This document shows, one piece after another, positions 8,288 to 16,442 of a stretch of 64,000 bases of DNA. A model generated the notes under the pieces. That model had not been told where the DNA came from. It did no database searches and was given only the letters and a program-made list of their open reading frames with translations. Both the position numbers and the translations under genes were made by a program. Each line of letters begins with the position of its first letter. Position 1 is the first letter of the stretch. Source of the stretch: Mycolicibacterium sp. BiH015 (lineage in GTDB: Bacteria; Actinomycetota; Actinomycetes; Mycobacteriales; Mycobacteriaceae); contig NZ_JAQGCZ010000001.1 in NCBI RefSeq assembly GCF_027706845.1, positions 186,001 to 250,000 on the forward strand. Reading direction: 5' to 3'.

Positions 8288-9225
8288 GAATGCACCGGGG
8301 TCAGGCCGTCGTCGACGGGAACGTTCTCCGGCGTCAACTCGATGCCGGCGCCCTTGGCGACCTGCAACAGCAGCGTCGCGAAGTCCTCGTCGATGCCCAG
8401 CCCCGAACCGGCCGCCTGCGCGACGATCTGACGAGTCGCAGACGCGATCGGCATCGGCGACTTCAGCGCGTTGGCGGCCTCCAGACCCAGATCGAAGTCC
8501 TTCTGCAGCAACTCCATCGTGAACGTCGGCGTGAAATCAAGGTTCACGAACGCCGGCGATTTGTACTGGGTGAACGTCGATCCCATCACCGAGTCGTTGA
8601 GGAAGGCCAGGAAGTCGGCACGGCTGACCCCACCCTTCTCCACGAGCACGGTGATCTCCGCCATGCACTGCGTGACCACGCCCAGCATCAGGTTGTGCGC
8701 GATCTTCACCAGCCGCGCCACCTCCCCCTCACCGACATAGGTGACACTGCGGCCGAACACTTCGAGAACCGGTTCGATCGACTCGAAGACTTCACGCGGA
8801 CCCGACACCGCTACCGTAAGCTTGCCCGCCGCAATCACTTTCGGGTTGCCGCTGACCGGTGTGGCCAGGAAATCGCAGCCCCGAGAGTTCGCCGCCTCAC
8901 GGATGCGAGCGCTGGACTCGGCCGATACCGTCGACGAGTCGGCGATGATCCGCGGGGACTTCTCGCCGGTCAGCAGACCGCCGTCACCGAGCATCACCTG
9001 CTCGAGGTCCTTCGACGACGACACCATCGCAAAGACCAGGTCGCGGTCGGCGAGGTCGACAGGCCGGCCCACGACTTTGGCGCCCTTCTCGGCCAGATGC
9101 GCAGCCTTGGCCGCGGTCCGGTTGTAGACCGTGACGTCGTAGCCGGCGTCCAGCAGCCGGGTGATGAGCTGGGCACCCATCCGGCCTGCGCCGATCCAGC
9201 CGATCTTCAGAGTTGAGGCAGACAT
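8284..9225 (-). CDS. NAD(P)-dependent beta-hydroxyacid dehydrogenase (3-hydroxyisobutyrate dehydrogenase family)
   Basis: This 313-residue enzyme has an N-terminal Rossmann domain with GAGRMG at residues 12-17 and a C-terminal helical domain. The family's catalytic lysine is Lys174 in VKIAHNLMLG, and the substrate-binding Ser/Thr-Gly region is ATPVSGNPKVIAAGKL. Members oxidise 3-hydroxyisobutyrate, tartronate semialdehyde, 6-phosphogluconate-like or imine substrates, so the exact substrate is open. It lies 27 bp after livF and overlaps the M24 gene start by four bases, inside the importer operon. Confidence 0.88.
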   Translation of the reverse strand: MSASTLKIGWIGAGRMGAQLITRLLDAGYDVTVYNRTAAKAAHLAEKGAKVVGRPVDLADRDLVFAMVSSSKDLEQVMLGDGGLLTGEKSPRIIADSSTVSAESSARIREAANSRGCDFLATPVSGNPKVIAAGKLTVAVSGPREVFESIEPVLEVFGRSVTYVGEGEVARLVKIAHNLMLGVVTQCMAEITVLVEKGGVSRADFLAFLNDSVMGSTFTQYKSPAFVNLDFTPTFTMELLQKDFDLGLEAANALKSPMPIASATRQIVAQAAGSGLGIDEDFATLLLQVAKGAGIELTPENVPVDDGLTPVHS

Positions 9226-9252
9226 TCGCGTGATTTCCTATTCTTTTTGGTT

Positions 9253-10029
9253 CTAGCGGGCTTGGGGTTGAGCGGCCGGGTTGTCGGACGCCGCATCGTC
9301 GGATCCTGTGGGCGCATGCACCGCGCCACCGAAGTACAGGTCGGCGATCTCGGGGTTCGACAGGACGGATTGGGCCGGGCCGGTGAGCAGCACCCGACCG
9401 CTTTCCATCACGATGCCCGACGACGCCATCCGTAGACCGAACCGGACGTTCTGCTCGACCATCAGCACCGCCTTGCCGTTGGCCCGCATGATGGAGACCG
9501 CCTCGTCGATCACGGTGAGCGACTTGGGATCCAGGCCAAGCGACGGCTCGTCCAGAAGCACCAGCTTCGGGTCGAGCATCAGGGAGCGGGCGAACTCCAC
9601 CATCCGCCGCTGGCCGCCGGAGAGGTTGCCGCACCGAATGCCGGTCTTGTCCCGCACCAGCGGGAACATGCCGAGCACTTCGTCGTAGCGCTGCCGCACC
9701 AGGGACCGTTGTTTACGAATGACGTAGGCGCCCATCAGGATGTTCTCCTTGACGGTGAGCGTCGGGAACAACCCGTTGCTCTGCGGCACCTGGGTCACCC
9801 CGTAACCGAGTACCTCGTGCGGTGCCATGCCGGTGATGTCGTTGCCGTCCAGCAGGATCCGCCCCGAACTGGGTTTGAGGATGCCGCTGACTGCGCGCAG
9901 CACGGTGGACTTTCCCGCACCGTTGGGACCGACGATGCAACCGAGCTCGCCCGCGCCGACCTCCAGGTCGACCCCCTGTAGGACGTTGCCGCCGCCGTAA
10001 CCGGCGACCACCCCTTCGAGTTTGATCAT
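9253..10029 (-). CDS. Branched-chain amino acid-type ABC transporter ATP-binding protein LivF
   Basis: This 258-residue ATPase has Walker A GPNGAGKS at residues 34-41, the signature LSGGQRR and Walker [12 protein letters not shown], and the shape of LivF of hydrophobic amino acid importers. The start ATG at 10029 ([12 protein letters not shown]) overlaps the upstream stop by four bases (ATGA); the frame stays open upstream, but only inside that gene. It energises uptake with the fused LivM-LivG protein and LivH. The family carries branched-chain amino acids, urea, short amides, aromatic acids and other solutes. Confidence 0.93.
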   Translation of the reverse strand: MIKLEGVVAGYGGGNVLQGVDLEVGAGELGCIVGPNGAGKSTVLRAVSGILKPSSGRILLDGNDITGMAPHEVLGYGVTQVPQSNGLFPTLTVKENILMGAYVIRKQRSLVRQRYDEVLGMFPLVRDKTGIRCGNLSGGQRRMVEFARSLMLDPKLVLLDEPSLGLDPKSLTVIDEAVSIMRANGKAVLMVEQNVRFGLRMASSGIVMESGRVLLTGPAQSVLSNPEIADLYFGGAVHAPTGSDDAASDNPAAQPQAR

Positions 10030-11891
10030 GCCGGGTTCCTCTCCGCGGACACCTTCGATCCCTTCGACGGCGCCTCGAGCAGGTAGTCGTCGCCAAGGTA
10101 AGCGTCGAGCACCAGCGGATTCTTCTGAATCTGCTCGGGGGTGCCCTCGGCGATCACCGCCCCGCGCGCGAGAACCCTGATCGGGTCGCACAATCCGACC
10201 ACGAACGGCATGTTGTGCTCGACCAGCAGGAACGTCTTGCCGCCGGCGTTGAGTTCCCTGATCAGGTCGCCCATCCGCTCGATCAGCGTCGGGTTGATAC
10301 CGCCCGCCGGCTCGTCGAGCAGGATCAGCTTGGGGTCGAGCATCAACACCTGCGCGAGCTCGACCAGCTTCTGCTGACCGTAGGAAAGTGCTCCCGCGCG
10401 GGCGTCACGGTAGGCGGCCATGCCGACGAACTCGAGGAGTTCCCCGGCACGCGCGGCCTCCGAACCGCTCACCGCACCGAGCCCGAGCTGGCCGACCGAG
10501 AAGCTTCGCAGCGGCGCGACGACGTTCTCCAAGACGGTCATCTCGCGGAACAGCCGGGTGATCTGGAACGTGCGGCCCAGACCGTGGTGCGCCCGGGACC
10601 ACGGCGACATGCGCTCCAGGTGCTCGCCGCCCAGGAGTATCTCGCCCTTGTCCGGCGTCATCGTGCCCGAGATCAGGTTGAACACCGTCGTCTTGCCGGA
10701 GCCGTTCGGCCCGATCAGCGCGGTGATGGATCCCTCCGGCACGGTGAAGCTGCAATCGTTGACGGCGTGGTTGCCGCCGAAACTCTTGTGCAGACCGCGG
10801 ACCTCAAGCAGCGCCTTCCCGGTCGGCTGCGGTTTGCGTATCTCGGCCCGAACCAGCGGCCGGTCCAGAGGATTGAGTCGCGCCCCCGAAAGCCCGACGG
10901 TGCCTTTGGTTCTCGCCTTCTCGATCAGCGCCGCCGTCGTCGGCAGGATGCCCTTGGGCAGCACGATCACCAGCAGCACCAGCAAGCCGCCGAACAGGAC
11001 CAGCCGGGCGTTGCCCCCGCCGAAGGCCTGGTTGGCGTAGATGTTGACGGGCTGGATGATGAACGCGCCCAACACCGGCCCGAAGAGCGTGCCGCGACCG
11101 CCCAGGATCACCGCGAGCACGATCAGCGCGCTGGTGATGATCGAGAACATGCCGATCGGGTCGACGAAGGACAGGTAGTAGCCGTACACCGAACCTGCCA
11201 TGCCGACGAACAGCGCGCTGGCGCCGAAGGCGAGCAGCTTGTAGACCGGCGCGTTGACACCGATCGTCCCGGCCTTGCCCTCGTCCTCCCGGATCGCGAT
11301 CAAACCCATGCCGAACTTGGTACGCCGGATCCACCACGTCATCAGAAGTGACAGCCCCAGCAGCGCGACGAGCGCCAGATGGAACGGCCAATTGCCCCAT
11401 GACTCCGGCCAATCCGGCAACGGCAATGTCAGTCCGGAGGTGCCGTTGGTCACCGACACCCACTCGATCGCGACGAACTGGATCAGGAACAGGAACGCCA
11501 CCGTGATGATGACGAACGCCGGCCCCCTGGATCGATAGGTCACCAGGCCGAGCAGCATCGCGATCACAGCCGCGACCACGCCGGCCACCGGCACCCACAG
11601 CAGCGGCTGGGTATCGGGGAATTTGGTCGCAAGGATCGCACCAACGTAGGCGCCGATGCCGATGAACGCGCCCTGGCTCAACGACAGGTAGCCGGTGAAG
11701 CCGGTGATGATGTTCAGGCCGCTGGCACCGATGGCCAGCACCAGCGACAGGATCACGACGTTCTGCGCCGACATGCTCGGAGACAGCGGGAACAGCAGGA
11801 TCACCGCCGCCGCGACAGCGAGGAAGCCGCGGGCCGCCCACGTGTGCAGGCTCGGGTCGAGCAGGCGGGTTCTCAACGAAGAGTCGCTCAT
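10026..11891 (-). CDS. Fused LivM permease and LivG ATP-binding protein of a branched-chain amino acid-type ABC importer
   Basis: This 621-residue chain joins a LivM-type permease (about residues 1-330, eight or more membrane helices, with the LivM signature [19 protein letters not shown]) to a LivG-type ATPase (about 370-615, Walker [11 protein letters not shown], signature LSYGQQ, Walker [14 protein letters not shown]). The start at 11891 ([10 protein letters not shown]) overlaps the livH stop by four bases; about 32 extra upstream codons would lie inside livH. Most importers of this class encode the two halves separately. The fusion fixes one ATPase to one permease. Confidence 0.93.
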   Translation of the reverse strand: MSDSSLRTRLLDPSLHTWAARGFLAVAAAVILLFPLSPSMSAQNVVILSLVLAIGASGLNIITGFTGYLSLSQGAFIGIGAYVGAILATKFPDTQPLLWVPVAGVVAAVIAMLLGLVTYRSRGPAFVIITVAFLFLIQFVAIEWVSVTNGTSGLTLPLPDWPESWGNWPFHLALVALLGLSLLMTWWIRRTKFGMGLIAIREDEGKAGTIGVNAPVYKLLAFGASALFVGMAGSVYGYYLSFVDPIGMFSIITSALIVLAVILGGRGTLFGPVLGAFIIQPVNIYANQAFGGGNARLVLFGGLLVLLVIVLPKGILPTTAALIEKARTKGTVGLSGARLNPLDRPLVRAEIRKPQPTGKALLEVRGLHKSFGGNHAVNDCSFTVPEGSITALIGPNGSGKTTVFNLISGTMTPDKGEILLGGEHLERMSPWSRAHHGLGRTFQITRLFREMTVLENVVAPLRSFSVGQLGLGAVSGSEAARAGELLEFVGMAAYRDARAGALSYGQQKLVELAQVLMLDPKLILLDEPAGGINPTLIERMGDLIRELNAGGKTFLLVEHNMPFVVGLCDPIRVLARGAVIAEGTPEQIQKNPLVLDAYLGDDYLLEAPSKGSKVSAERNPA

Positions 11892-12769
11892 GCGACGGCG
11901 TCCTCTCGCAGGCGTGTGCCGAGGAGGCCTTGCGGCCGGGTGATCAGCACGATGATGATGACCAGGAACGGCACGGCCACAGGCCATTCCGCGCCCAGGT
12001 AGGCGGTGGCGGCCATCTCACCCACGCCGATCACCAGCGCACCGAGCACCGCCCCCGGCAGGCTGCCCAGCCCGCCCAGCACGACGATCGCCAGAAGCCT
12101 TGCGATCCACTGGTAGTGGGTACCGGGCAGGAACGGATAGATCGTGGACAGCATCGCGCCACCCGCGCCGAGCGTGGCAACGCCGATCGCGAAGGTGAGC
12201 GCGGCGATGGTCGTCACACTCACCCCCACGAGCAGCGCGCCACTCTCGTTGGACGACGCGGCCCGGATGGCCCGGCCCGCCCAGGTGCGGTTCAGCAGCA
12301 GGTACAGCCCGCCCATCACCAGGATCGCGATCACCGCCGAGATCGCCATCGCCTGCGGGATGTACAGGGGCCCGAGGGAAATGGAGGCGTCGGTGTAGGA
12401 GGTGACCACGGTGGTCGACGTGTTACCCCAGATGAAGCCCATCAGCCCTTCGAGCACCAGCGCTATGCCGAACGTCGCCAACACTGTCATCGTGACGTGC
12501 GCTCCCCGAACGTGGCGGATCACCAGAAGGTAGACCAGCCAACCGAATCCGAACATCACCGCCATGACGATCGGAATGGACAGCAGCGGGTCGAGCCCGA
12601 GGCTGCGCCACAGCGTGAAGGTGAGGAACGCCGCCAGCACGGCGAACGCACCGTGGGCGAGGTTGATCACCCGCATGACCCCGAAGATCAGGGTCAGGCC
12701 GGACGCCATCAGCGCGTAGAGCGCGCCGACCAGCAATCCGAGAATGAGTGTTTGGACAACGGAGGTCAT
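11888..12769 (-). CDS. Branched-chain amino acid-type ABC transporter permease LivH
   Basis: This 293-residue membrane protein has about eight hydrophobic helices and the LivH start pattern GLLVGALYALMASGLTLIFG followed by VMRVINLAHGAF. I use the ATG at 12769 because AGGAG lies nine bases upstream. A TTG at 12778 abuts that AGGAG and is unlikely. The gene follows the binding-protein gene by 43 bp and overlaps livMG by four bases. Confidence 0.93.
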   Translation of the reverse strand: MTSVVQTLILGLLVGALYALMASGLTLIFGVMRVINLAHGAFAVLAAFLTFTLWRSLGLDPLLSIPIVMAVMFGFGWLVYLLVIRHVRGAHVTMTVLATFGIALVLEGLMGFIWGNTSTTVVTSYTDASISLGPLYIPQAMAISAVIAILVMGGLYLLLNRTWAGRAIRAASSNESGALLVGVSVTTIAALTFAIGVATLGAGGAMLSTIYPFLPGTHYQWIARLLAIVVLGGLGSLPGAVLGALVIGVGEMAATAYLGAEWPVAVPFLVIIIVLITRPQGLLGTRLREDAVA

Positions 12770-12812
12770 GGGAGGCAACTCCTAAAGGTGTCGGCCGTCG
12801 GCACGCCGCGAA

Positions 12813-14024
12813 CTAGAGCGCGCCGCCACGCCAGCGCACGATGGCATCGGAGGTGGCCACGTCGTCGGGCAGCACGACCTGGGAGACCCCGTCCTGCCAC
12901 TGGCCCACGAGGAAGTCGCCCTTGGGGCTGCCGTCGGAGTTCCAGCTCAGCGTGCCGAGCAGAGTGTCAACGCTGTTGCTGCGCAACCAGTCTGCGAGTG
13001 CACTCTGATCGTCGATGGAACCGACCGCGTTGACGGCCGCGGACAGCACCTGCCCCGCGGCGAATCCGTCGGCGGCGTCTTCCGGCGGGCTCTGGCCGAA
13101 CTTCTCGGTGAAGCGCTTGACGAACTCGGCATTGTCCGGGGTGTCCGACAGCGGGCTGTAGCTCGACGAGAACAACACGCCCTCGGCGTTGTCCGGACCG
13201 ACGGCGTCGAGGTACTGCTGACCGTAGGTGGGAGAGCTGCTCTGGTAGAGGAAGGCCGGCTGGTAGTTCGCCCGGTTCATCGAACGGATCATGTTGACGC
13301 CGTCCTCGAACTGCGCGCCCTGGACCACCAGTTCGGCTCCGGCGTCCCGCATGGCGTTGACCACCGAATCGAAATTCTTGGTCGTGGCGGGGTACTGGTC
13401 CTTGTAGACCGTCCGGATGCCCGCAGCCGACAGGATCTTCTCGGCACCTTCGACCACGGGGCCGGCGAACGGATCGTCGAGCGTCGGGTAGGCGGCGGTC
13501 TTCGGTCGCTGCTCCGGCGGCAGGTTCGCGATCCACTCCGCGAACACCTTCGCCTGGTTGGTCGCGATCGCCTGCTGGGAGAAGAAGATGTATTTGAAGC
13601 CGCGGTTGAACATGTCCGGCGAGCCACACGACGGGCACACGAACAGCATGCGGTTCTTCTCGGCGATCGCCGAGGCGGGAATGTTCAGCAGCGACGACTG
13701 ACTGCCCAGCAGCAAGTTGACCTTGTCCTGGGAGATCAGATTGTTGTAGTTGCTGACTGCGGTCTCCTGCTGGGTCGCATCGTCTTTGACGATGATCTCG
13801 ACGTTCTTGCCGAGCAGACCGCCCTTCTCGTTGGTCATCTCGACCCAGACTTCGTAGCCACGTTGAGTGTCGAGCCCGCCCTGACTGAACTCTCCGGTCA
13901 GCGGCAGCGACGCACCGATGGTGATGGTGTCGCTCTCACCGCCACCGTCGGCGGTGCAGCCTGTCGCGGCGAGCGCTACCGCGGCGGTCGCCGCGATTGC
14001 GCGGAACATAGTGGTAAAGCGCAT
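12813..14024 (-). CDS. ABC transporter substrate-binding lipoprotein (amino acid/amide type)
   Basis: This 403-residue type I periplasmic-binding-fold protein has the family opening SDTITIGASLPLTGEFSQGG. The N-terminus is a lipoprotein signal (MRFTTMFRAI, hydrophobic core, lipobox LAATGC), so it is anchored outside the membrane. The start at 14024 is supported by GAGAGG upstream and by the signal peptide; the frame is open further upstream but lacks any sense there. It is the first gene of the reverse-strand importer operon and sits 65 bp from a TGCAATCGATTGCA operator. The ligand is unknown. Confidence 0.93.
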   Translation of the reverse strand: MRFTTMFRAIAATAAVALAATGCTADGGGESDTITIGASLPLTGEFSQGGLDTQRGYEVWVEMTNEKGGLLGKNVEIIVKDDATQQETAVSNYNNLISQDKVNLLLGSQSSLLNIPASAIAEKNRMLFVCPSCGSPDMFNRGFKYIFFSQQAIATNQAKVFAEWIANLPPEQRPKTAAYPTLDDPFAGPVVEGAEKILSAAGIRTVYKDQYPATTKNFDSVVNAMRDAGAELVVQGAQFEDGVNMIRSMNRANYQPAFLYQSSSPTYGQQYLDAVGPDNAEGVLFSSSYSPLSDTPDNAEFVKRFTEKFGQSPPEDAADGFAAGQVLSAAVNAVGSIDDQSALADWLRSNSVDTLLGTLSWNSDGSPKGDFLVGQWQDGVSQVVLPDDVATSDAIVRWRGGAL

Positions 14025-14088
14025 GTCCAACCTCTCTGTCAGACCGATTGCACCCTTCGCGACCTTCCCAGATGTTACCCAGGTCATA

Positions 14089-14102
14089 TGCAATCGATTG
14101 CA
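14089..14102. promoter_or_regulatory. LacI-type operator TGCAATCGATTGCA, site 1
   Basis: A perfect 14-bp palindrome with a central CG lies 65 bp upstream of the importer operon start. The centre-CG pattern with flanking TGCAA/TTGCA is typical of LacI-family sites. Two further copies precede the MFS gene and the solute-binding-like gene. The regulator itself is not in this window. Confidence 0.75.
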
Positions 14103-14246
14103 GTGAACTCTTTCACAGCCCTTGAGAGGTGTCAACACCCTGTTCCGCGGTCGCCGTGAAGCGGGGAGGTGGACCGATCCCTCATATCGACACCCTCTCG
14201 CCGGCCGGCTATTTCCGTCCACCCCACGACAGTCCCTATAGTGGGC

Positions 14247-14260
14247 CGCAATCGATTGCA
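14247..14260. promoter_or_regulatory. LacI-type operator CGCAATCGATTGCA, site 2
   Basis: This is the second copy of the operator, differing from site 1 at the outer base (the inner 12 bp at 14248-14259 are perfect). It lies 18 bp upstream of the ATG at 14278 and 71 bp before the MFS coding frame. The 306-base interval between the importer operon and the MFS gene holds the two operators and the short reading frame described separately; I see no other gene in it. Confidence 0.72.
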
Positions 14261-14277
14261 CCCTCTTTGGAGCCCGC

Positions 14278-14334
14278 ATGCCACCGACTGACACCGTCGT
14301 CATCAGGCCCTCGGCGGCTGCGTCAACCGGATGA
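14278..14334 (+). other. Short upstream reading frame overlapping the MFS start (leader peptide or frameshifted N-terminus)
   Basis: ATG at 14278 opens an 18-codon frame, MPPTDTVVIRPSAAASTG, whose TGA overlaps the ATG of the MFS frame (ATGA at 14331-14334). The composition looks like the cytosolic N-terminal tail of an MFS protein. One extra base would join it to the transporter frame. It is either a translationally coupled leader or the real start with a one-base deletion or sequencing error. Confidence 0.45.
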
Positions 14335-15458
14335 TCCTCATCCTGGCTGCGTTCGTGTCGATGGTCGACCGATCGGTGATGCCGCCGCTGGTCCCGGTCA
14401 TCGCCGACGACATGGGAGTTCCGGTCGACGCTGTCGGTCAGTCGCTGACCGTGTACGCCGTGTCCTACGCAACCTTCCAACTGTTCTGGAGCGCGTTGGC
14501 GGCGCGCTACGGCCGGATCCGGGTTCTCGTCGTCTCCACCGGTCTCGGCGGGCTGGCCAACCTGGTCACCGCTTTCGTGCAGGATCCGGCGAGCTACAGC
14601 GTCATACGGGCGCTCGCGGCCGGAGCCTTCGCGGCAACCATCACGACTGTGCTGATCTACTACGGCGACACTCTGCCCCTCAGACAGCGCGCCGTGGCGA
14701 CGGCGAACTTGGCAGCCGCGATTTCACTCGGCCTGGCGGCGGGAACGATCGGCGCCGGCGCGATCGCCCAGTGGTTCGGCTGGCGATGGACCTTCGTCGC
14801 CGTCGCCGTCCTCTCCTTCGCACTGATGCCGGGACTGCCGCGACTCAAGGAGGCGACCGGCGACACCGTGGAAAGGCTGGGGCCCTCACTGCGACGCCTC
14901 GCGGTAAACCGTTGGGCTGTAGCAATACTGGTCTTCACCGTCGTCGAGGGAGCATTGCTGATCGGCGTGTTCAACTACCTCGCGGTGGCCTTGCAGGAGA
15001 CAGGCGCGACGGTTCTGGTCGCCGGCGCCGCGACGGCCGCGTTCGGCGCTGCGGTCGTCATCGCCAGCCAGCTGATGAAGTTGATCCTGGGACGCTGGCC
15101 TTCATGGGTCCTCATGGTGCTGGCCGGCGTGGCGATCATCGGCGCCTACGTGGCTGTCGCGCTTGATGTCTCGCTGATCACGGTGCTCACGGCGGCCATC
15201 CTTCTCGGGCTGGCGTGGGCACTCGGGCATACCACGATGCAGACCTGGATGACCGACGCCGCCGCCGACACCCGTGCCGTGGGTATGTCGTTCTTCTCGA
15301 TCGCACTGTTCGTCGGCGCCTCGGCCGGAGCAGCGGCCGGGAACGTCGCGGCCGGCGCGCATCGCTTCGACGCGCTGTTTGCGGTCACGCTGGTGGTCTC
15401 GGTGGCGTATGCGCTCGCGACGAGCGTCGCGCGGGCCAGATACGCGGTCAGGGAATGA
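14331..15458 (+). CDS. Major facilitator superfamily transporter
   Basis: This 375-residue protein has about eleven to twelve hydrophobic helices, with the MFS loop motif between helices 2 and 3 seen as ALAARYGRIRVLV. It begins directly in helix 1 (MILILAAFVSMVDRSVM), so the expected short cytosolic N-terminus is missing and may be encoded by the overlapping frame at 14278. The nearest in-frame stop upstream is at 14289, and no other start codon lies between. It is short for a 12-helix MFS member. With its own LacI-type operator it probably belongs to the same regulon as the ABC importer. It converges with the next gene with a 3-bp gap. Confidence 0.88.
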   Translation: MILILAAFVSMVDRSVMPPLVPVIADDMGVPVDAVGQSLTVYAVSYATFQLFWSALAARYGRIRVLVVSTGLGGLANLVTAFVQDPASYSVIRALAAGAFAATITTVLIYYGDTLPLRQRAVATANLAAAISLGLAAGTIGAGAIAQWFGWRWTFVAVAVLSFALMPGLPRLKEATGDTVERLGPSLRRLAVNRWAVAILVFTVVEGALLIGVFNYLAVALQETGATVLVAGAATAAFGAAVVIASQLMKLILGRWPSWVLMVLAGVAIIGAYVAVALDVSLITVLTAAILLGLAWALGHTTMQTWMTDAAADTRAVGMSFFSIALFVGASAGAAAGNVAAGAHRFDALFAVTLVVSVAYALATSVARARYAVRE

Positions 15459-15461
15459 GCT

Positions 15462-16355
15462 TCAGGAGATCAGGACCTCTTCGCGCACGAGTTCGTCGAA
15501 TCGAGTGACGCAGTCGTCGAGTTGGGGTGCGGGCAGGAATCGGCGACGCAACCCGACCAGGGTGTGCAGTGACGCCGAGTCGACGGCCCCGTCGATCAGT
15601 CCGCGGGACGGGTCACGCAGCACGGCCACGTGCTCGGCGGCGCTGTCCGGGCTCAGATGCAGGAGCCGGCTTGCGGAATCCGCTGCGGCGTCGTCGAGTT
15701 CGCCGACACTGATTCGCCCGGCCACCTCGGCCAGCACGCGCTGGAGCCGCTCGATCTCACCAACGCCCGCAGCGCCGCGAACACGCGCCAGCACGGTGCC
15801 GAGATACGGACCGAGCAGGGTCACATCGGCGAGCAGAGCGCACCCCCCGGCGCGGGCCGCCAGCTCATTGCCCGCGTTGAGCACGGTGACGTCGCACTCG
15901 CCCGCTCGGAGCGAGGCAGCGCGCTTCGGCGTCGATCCGAGGACGACGATCTCGAAGTCGTCGCGCGATGATCCGATCTCCTCCAGTAGTGCGTAGCAGA
16001 CGAACGCGAAACCCGAGTTGGGAATGTCCACGGCCAGCCGTCCACCCGAGAGCAACCCGTCGAGCCCGGGGCGCGCCGCCAGGCTCAGCCCGAGTCCCCG
16101 GTCGAGGCCCGCGACGATCTCGACATCGAGCAGTTCGCCGAGGGGGTTCGCGGGCAGGAAGCGATACGCAAGCACGTTATCCGGACTGGTGAAGACCGCG
16201 TCGAATTCGCCGGACCGCAGCGAGGCGAATTGGGCGGGAGACGACGGCACCGGCACGTCACGAACGTCGAGGCCGGCCGCGGCCAACGCCCCGGTCGTGC
16301 GGGCCACGTCGAGCAGGACGGAGGGACTGAACACCCCGAGTGTTATCTGAGCCAT
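15462..16355 (-). CDS. NMT1/THI5-like substrate-binding-fold protein without signal peptide
   Basis: This 297-residue protein has the two-lobe periplasmic-binding fold of the NMT1/SsuA class (ITLGVFSPSVLLDVARTTGA, RSGEFDAVFTSPDNVLAYRF, LRAGECDVTVLNAGNELAAR). No hydrophobic signal or lipobox is present, so it is predicted to stay in the cytosol. It could be a ligand-sensing or enzymatic relative. The ATG at 16355 follows CAGGAC. A LacI-type palindrome lies at 16360-16373, directly over the start region, indicating tight control with the transport genes. Confidence 0.75.
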   Translation of the reverse strand: MAQITLGVFSPSVLLDVARTTGALAAAGLDVRDVPVPSSPAQFASLRSGEFDAVFTSPDNVLAYRFLPANPLGELLDVEIVAGLDRGLGLSLAARPGLDGLLSGGRLAVDIPNSGFAFVCYALLEEIGSSRDDFEIVVLGSTPKRAASLRAGECDVTVLNAGNELAARAGGCALLADVTLLGPYLGTVLARVRGAAGVGEIERLQRVLAEVAGRISVGELDDAAADSASRLLHLSPDSAAEHVAVLRDPSRGLIDGAVDSASLHTLVGLRRRFLPAPQLDDCVTRFDELVREEVLIS

Positions 16356-16359
16356 GTCC

Positions 16360-16373
16360 TGCAATCGATTGTA
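16360..16373. promoter_or_regulatory. LacI-type operator TGCAATCGATTGTA, site 3
   Basis: This is the third copy of the palindrome, with one changed base (GTA for GCA). It starts five bases upstream of the ATG of the NMT1-like gene. Binding here would overlap the ribosome site and probably the promoter. Confidence 0.7.
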
Positions 16374-16442
16374 GGGACGCTGATCAGCAGCATACCCACC
16401 GCGAATACCTGATTGCGAGCACGACCAATAGGCTCGACTGTC

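Noticed and set aside
14025..14480. N-terminal extension of the ABC binding protein
   Set aside because: A lipoprotein signal peptide begins exactly at ATG 14024; the extension crosses the operators and the MFS gene.
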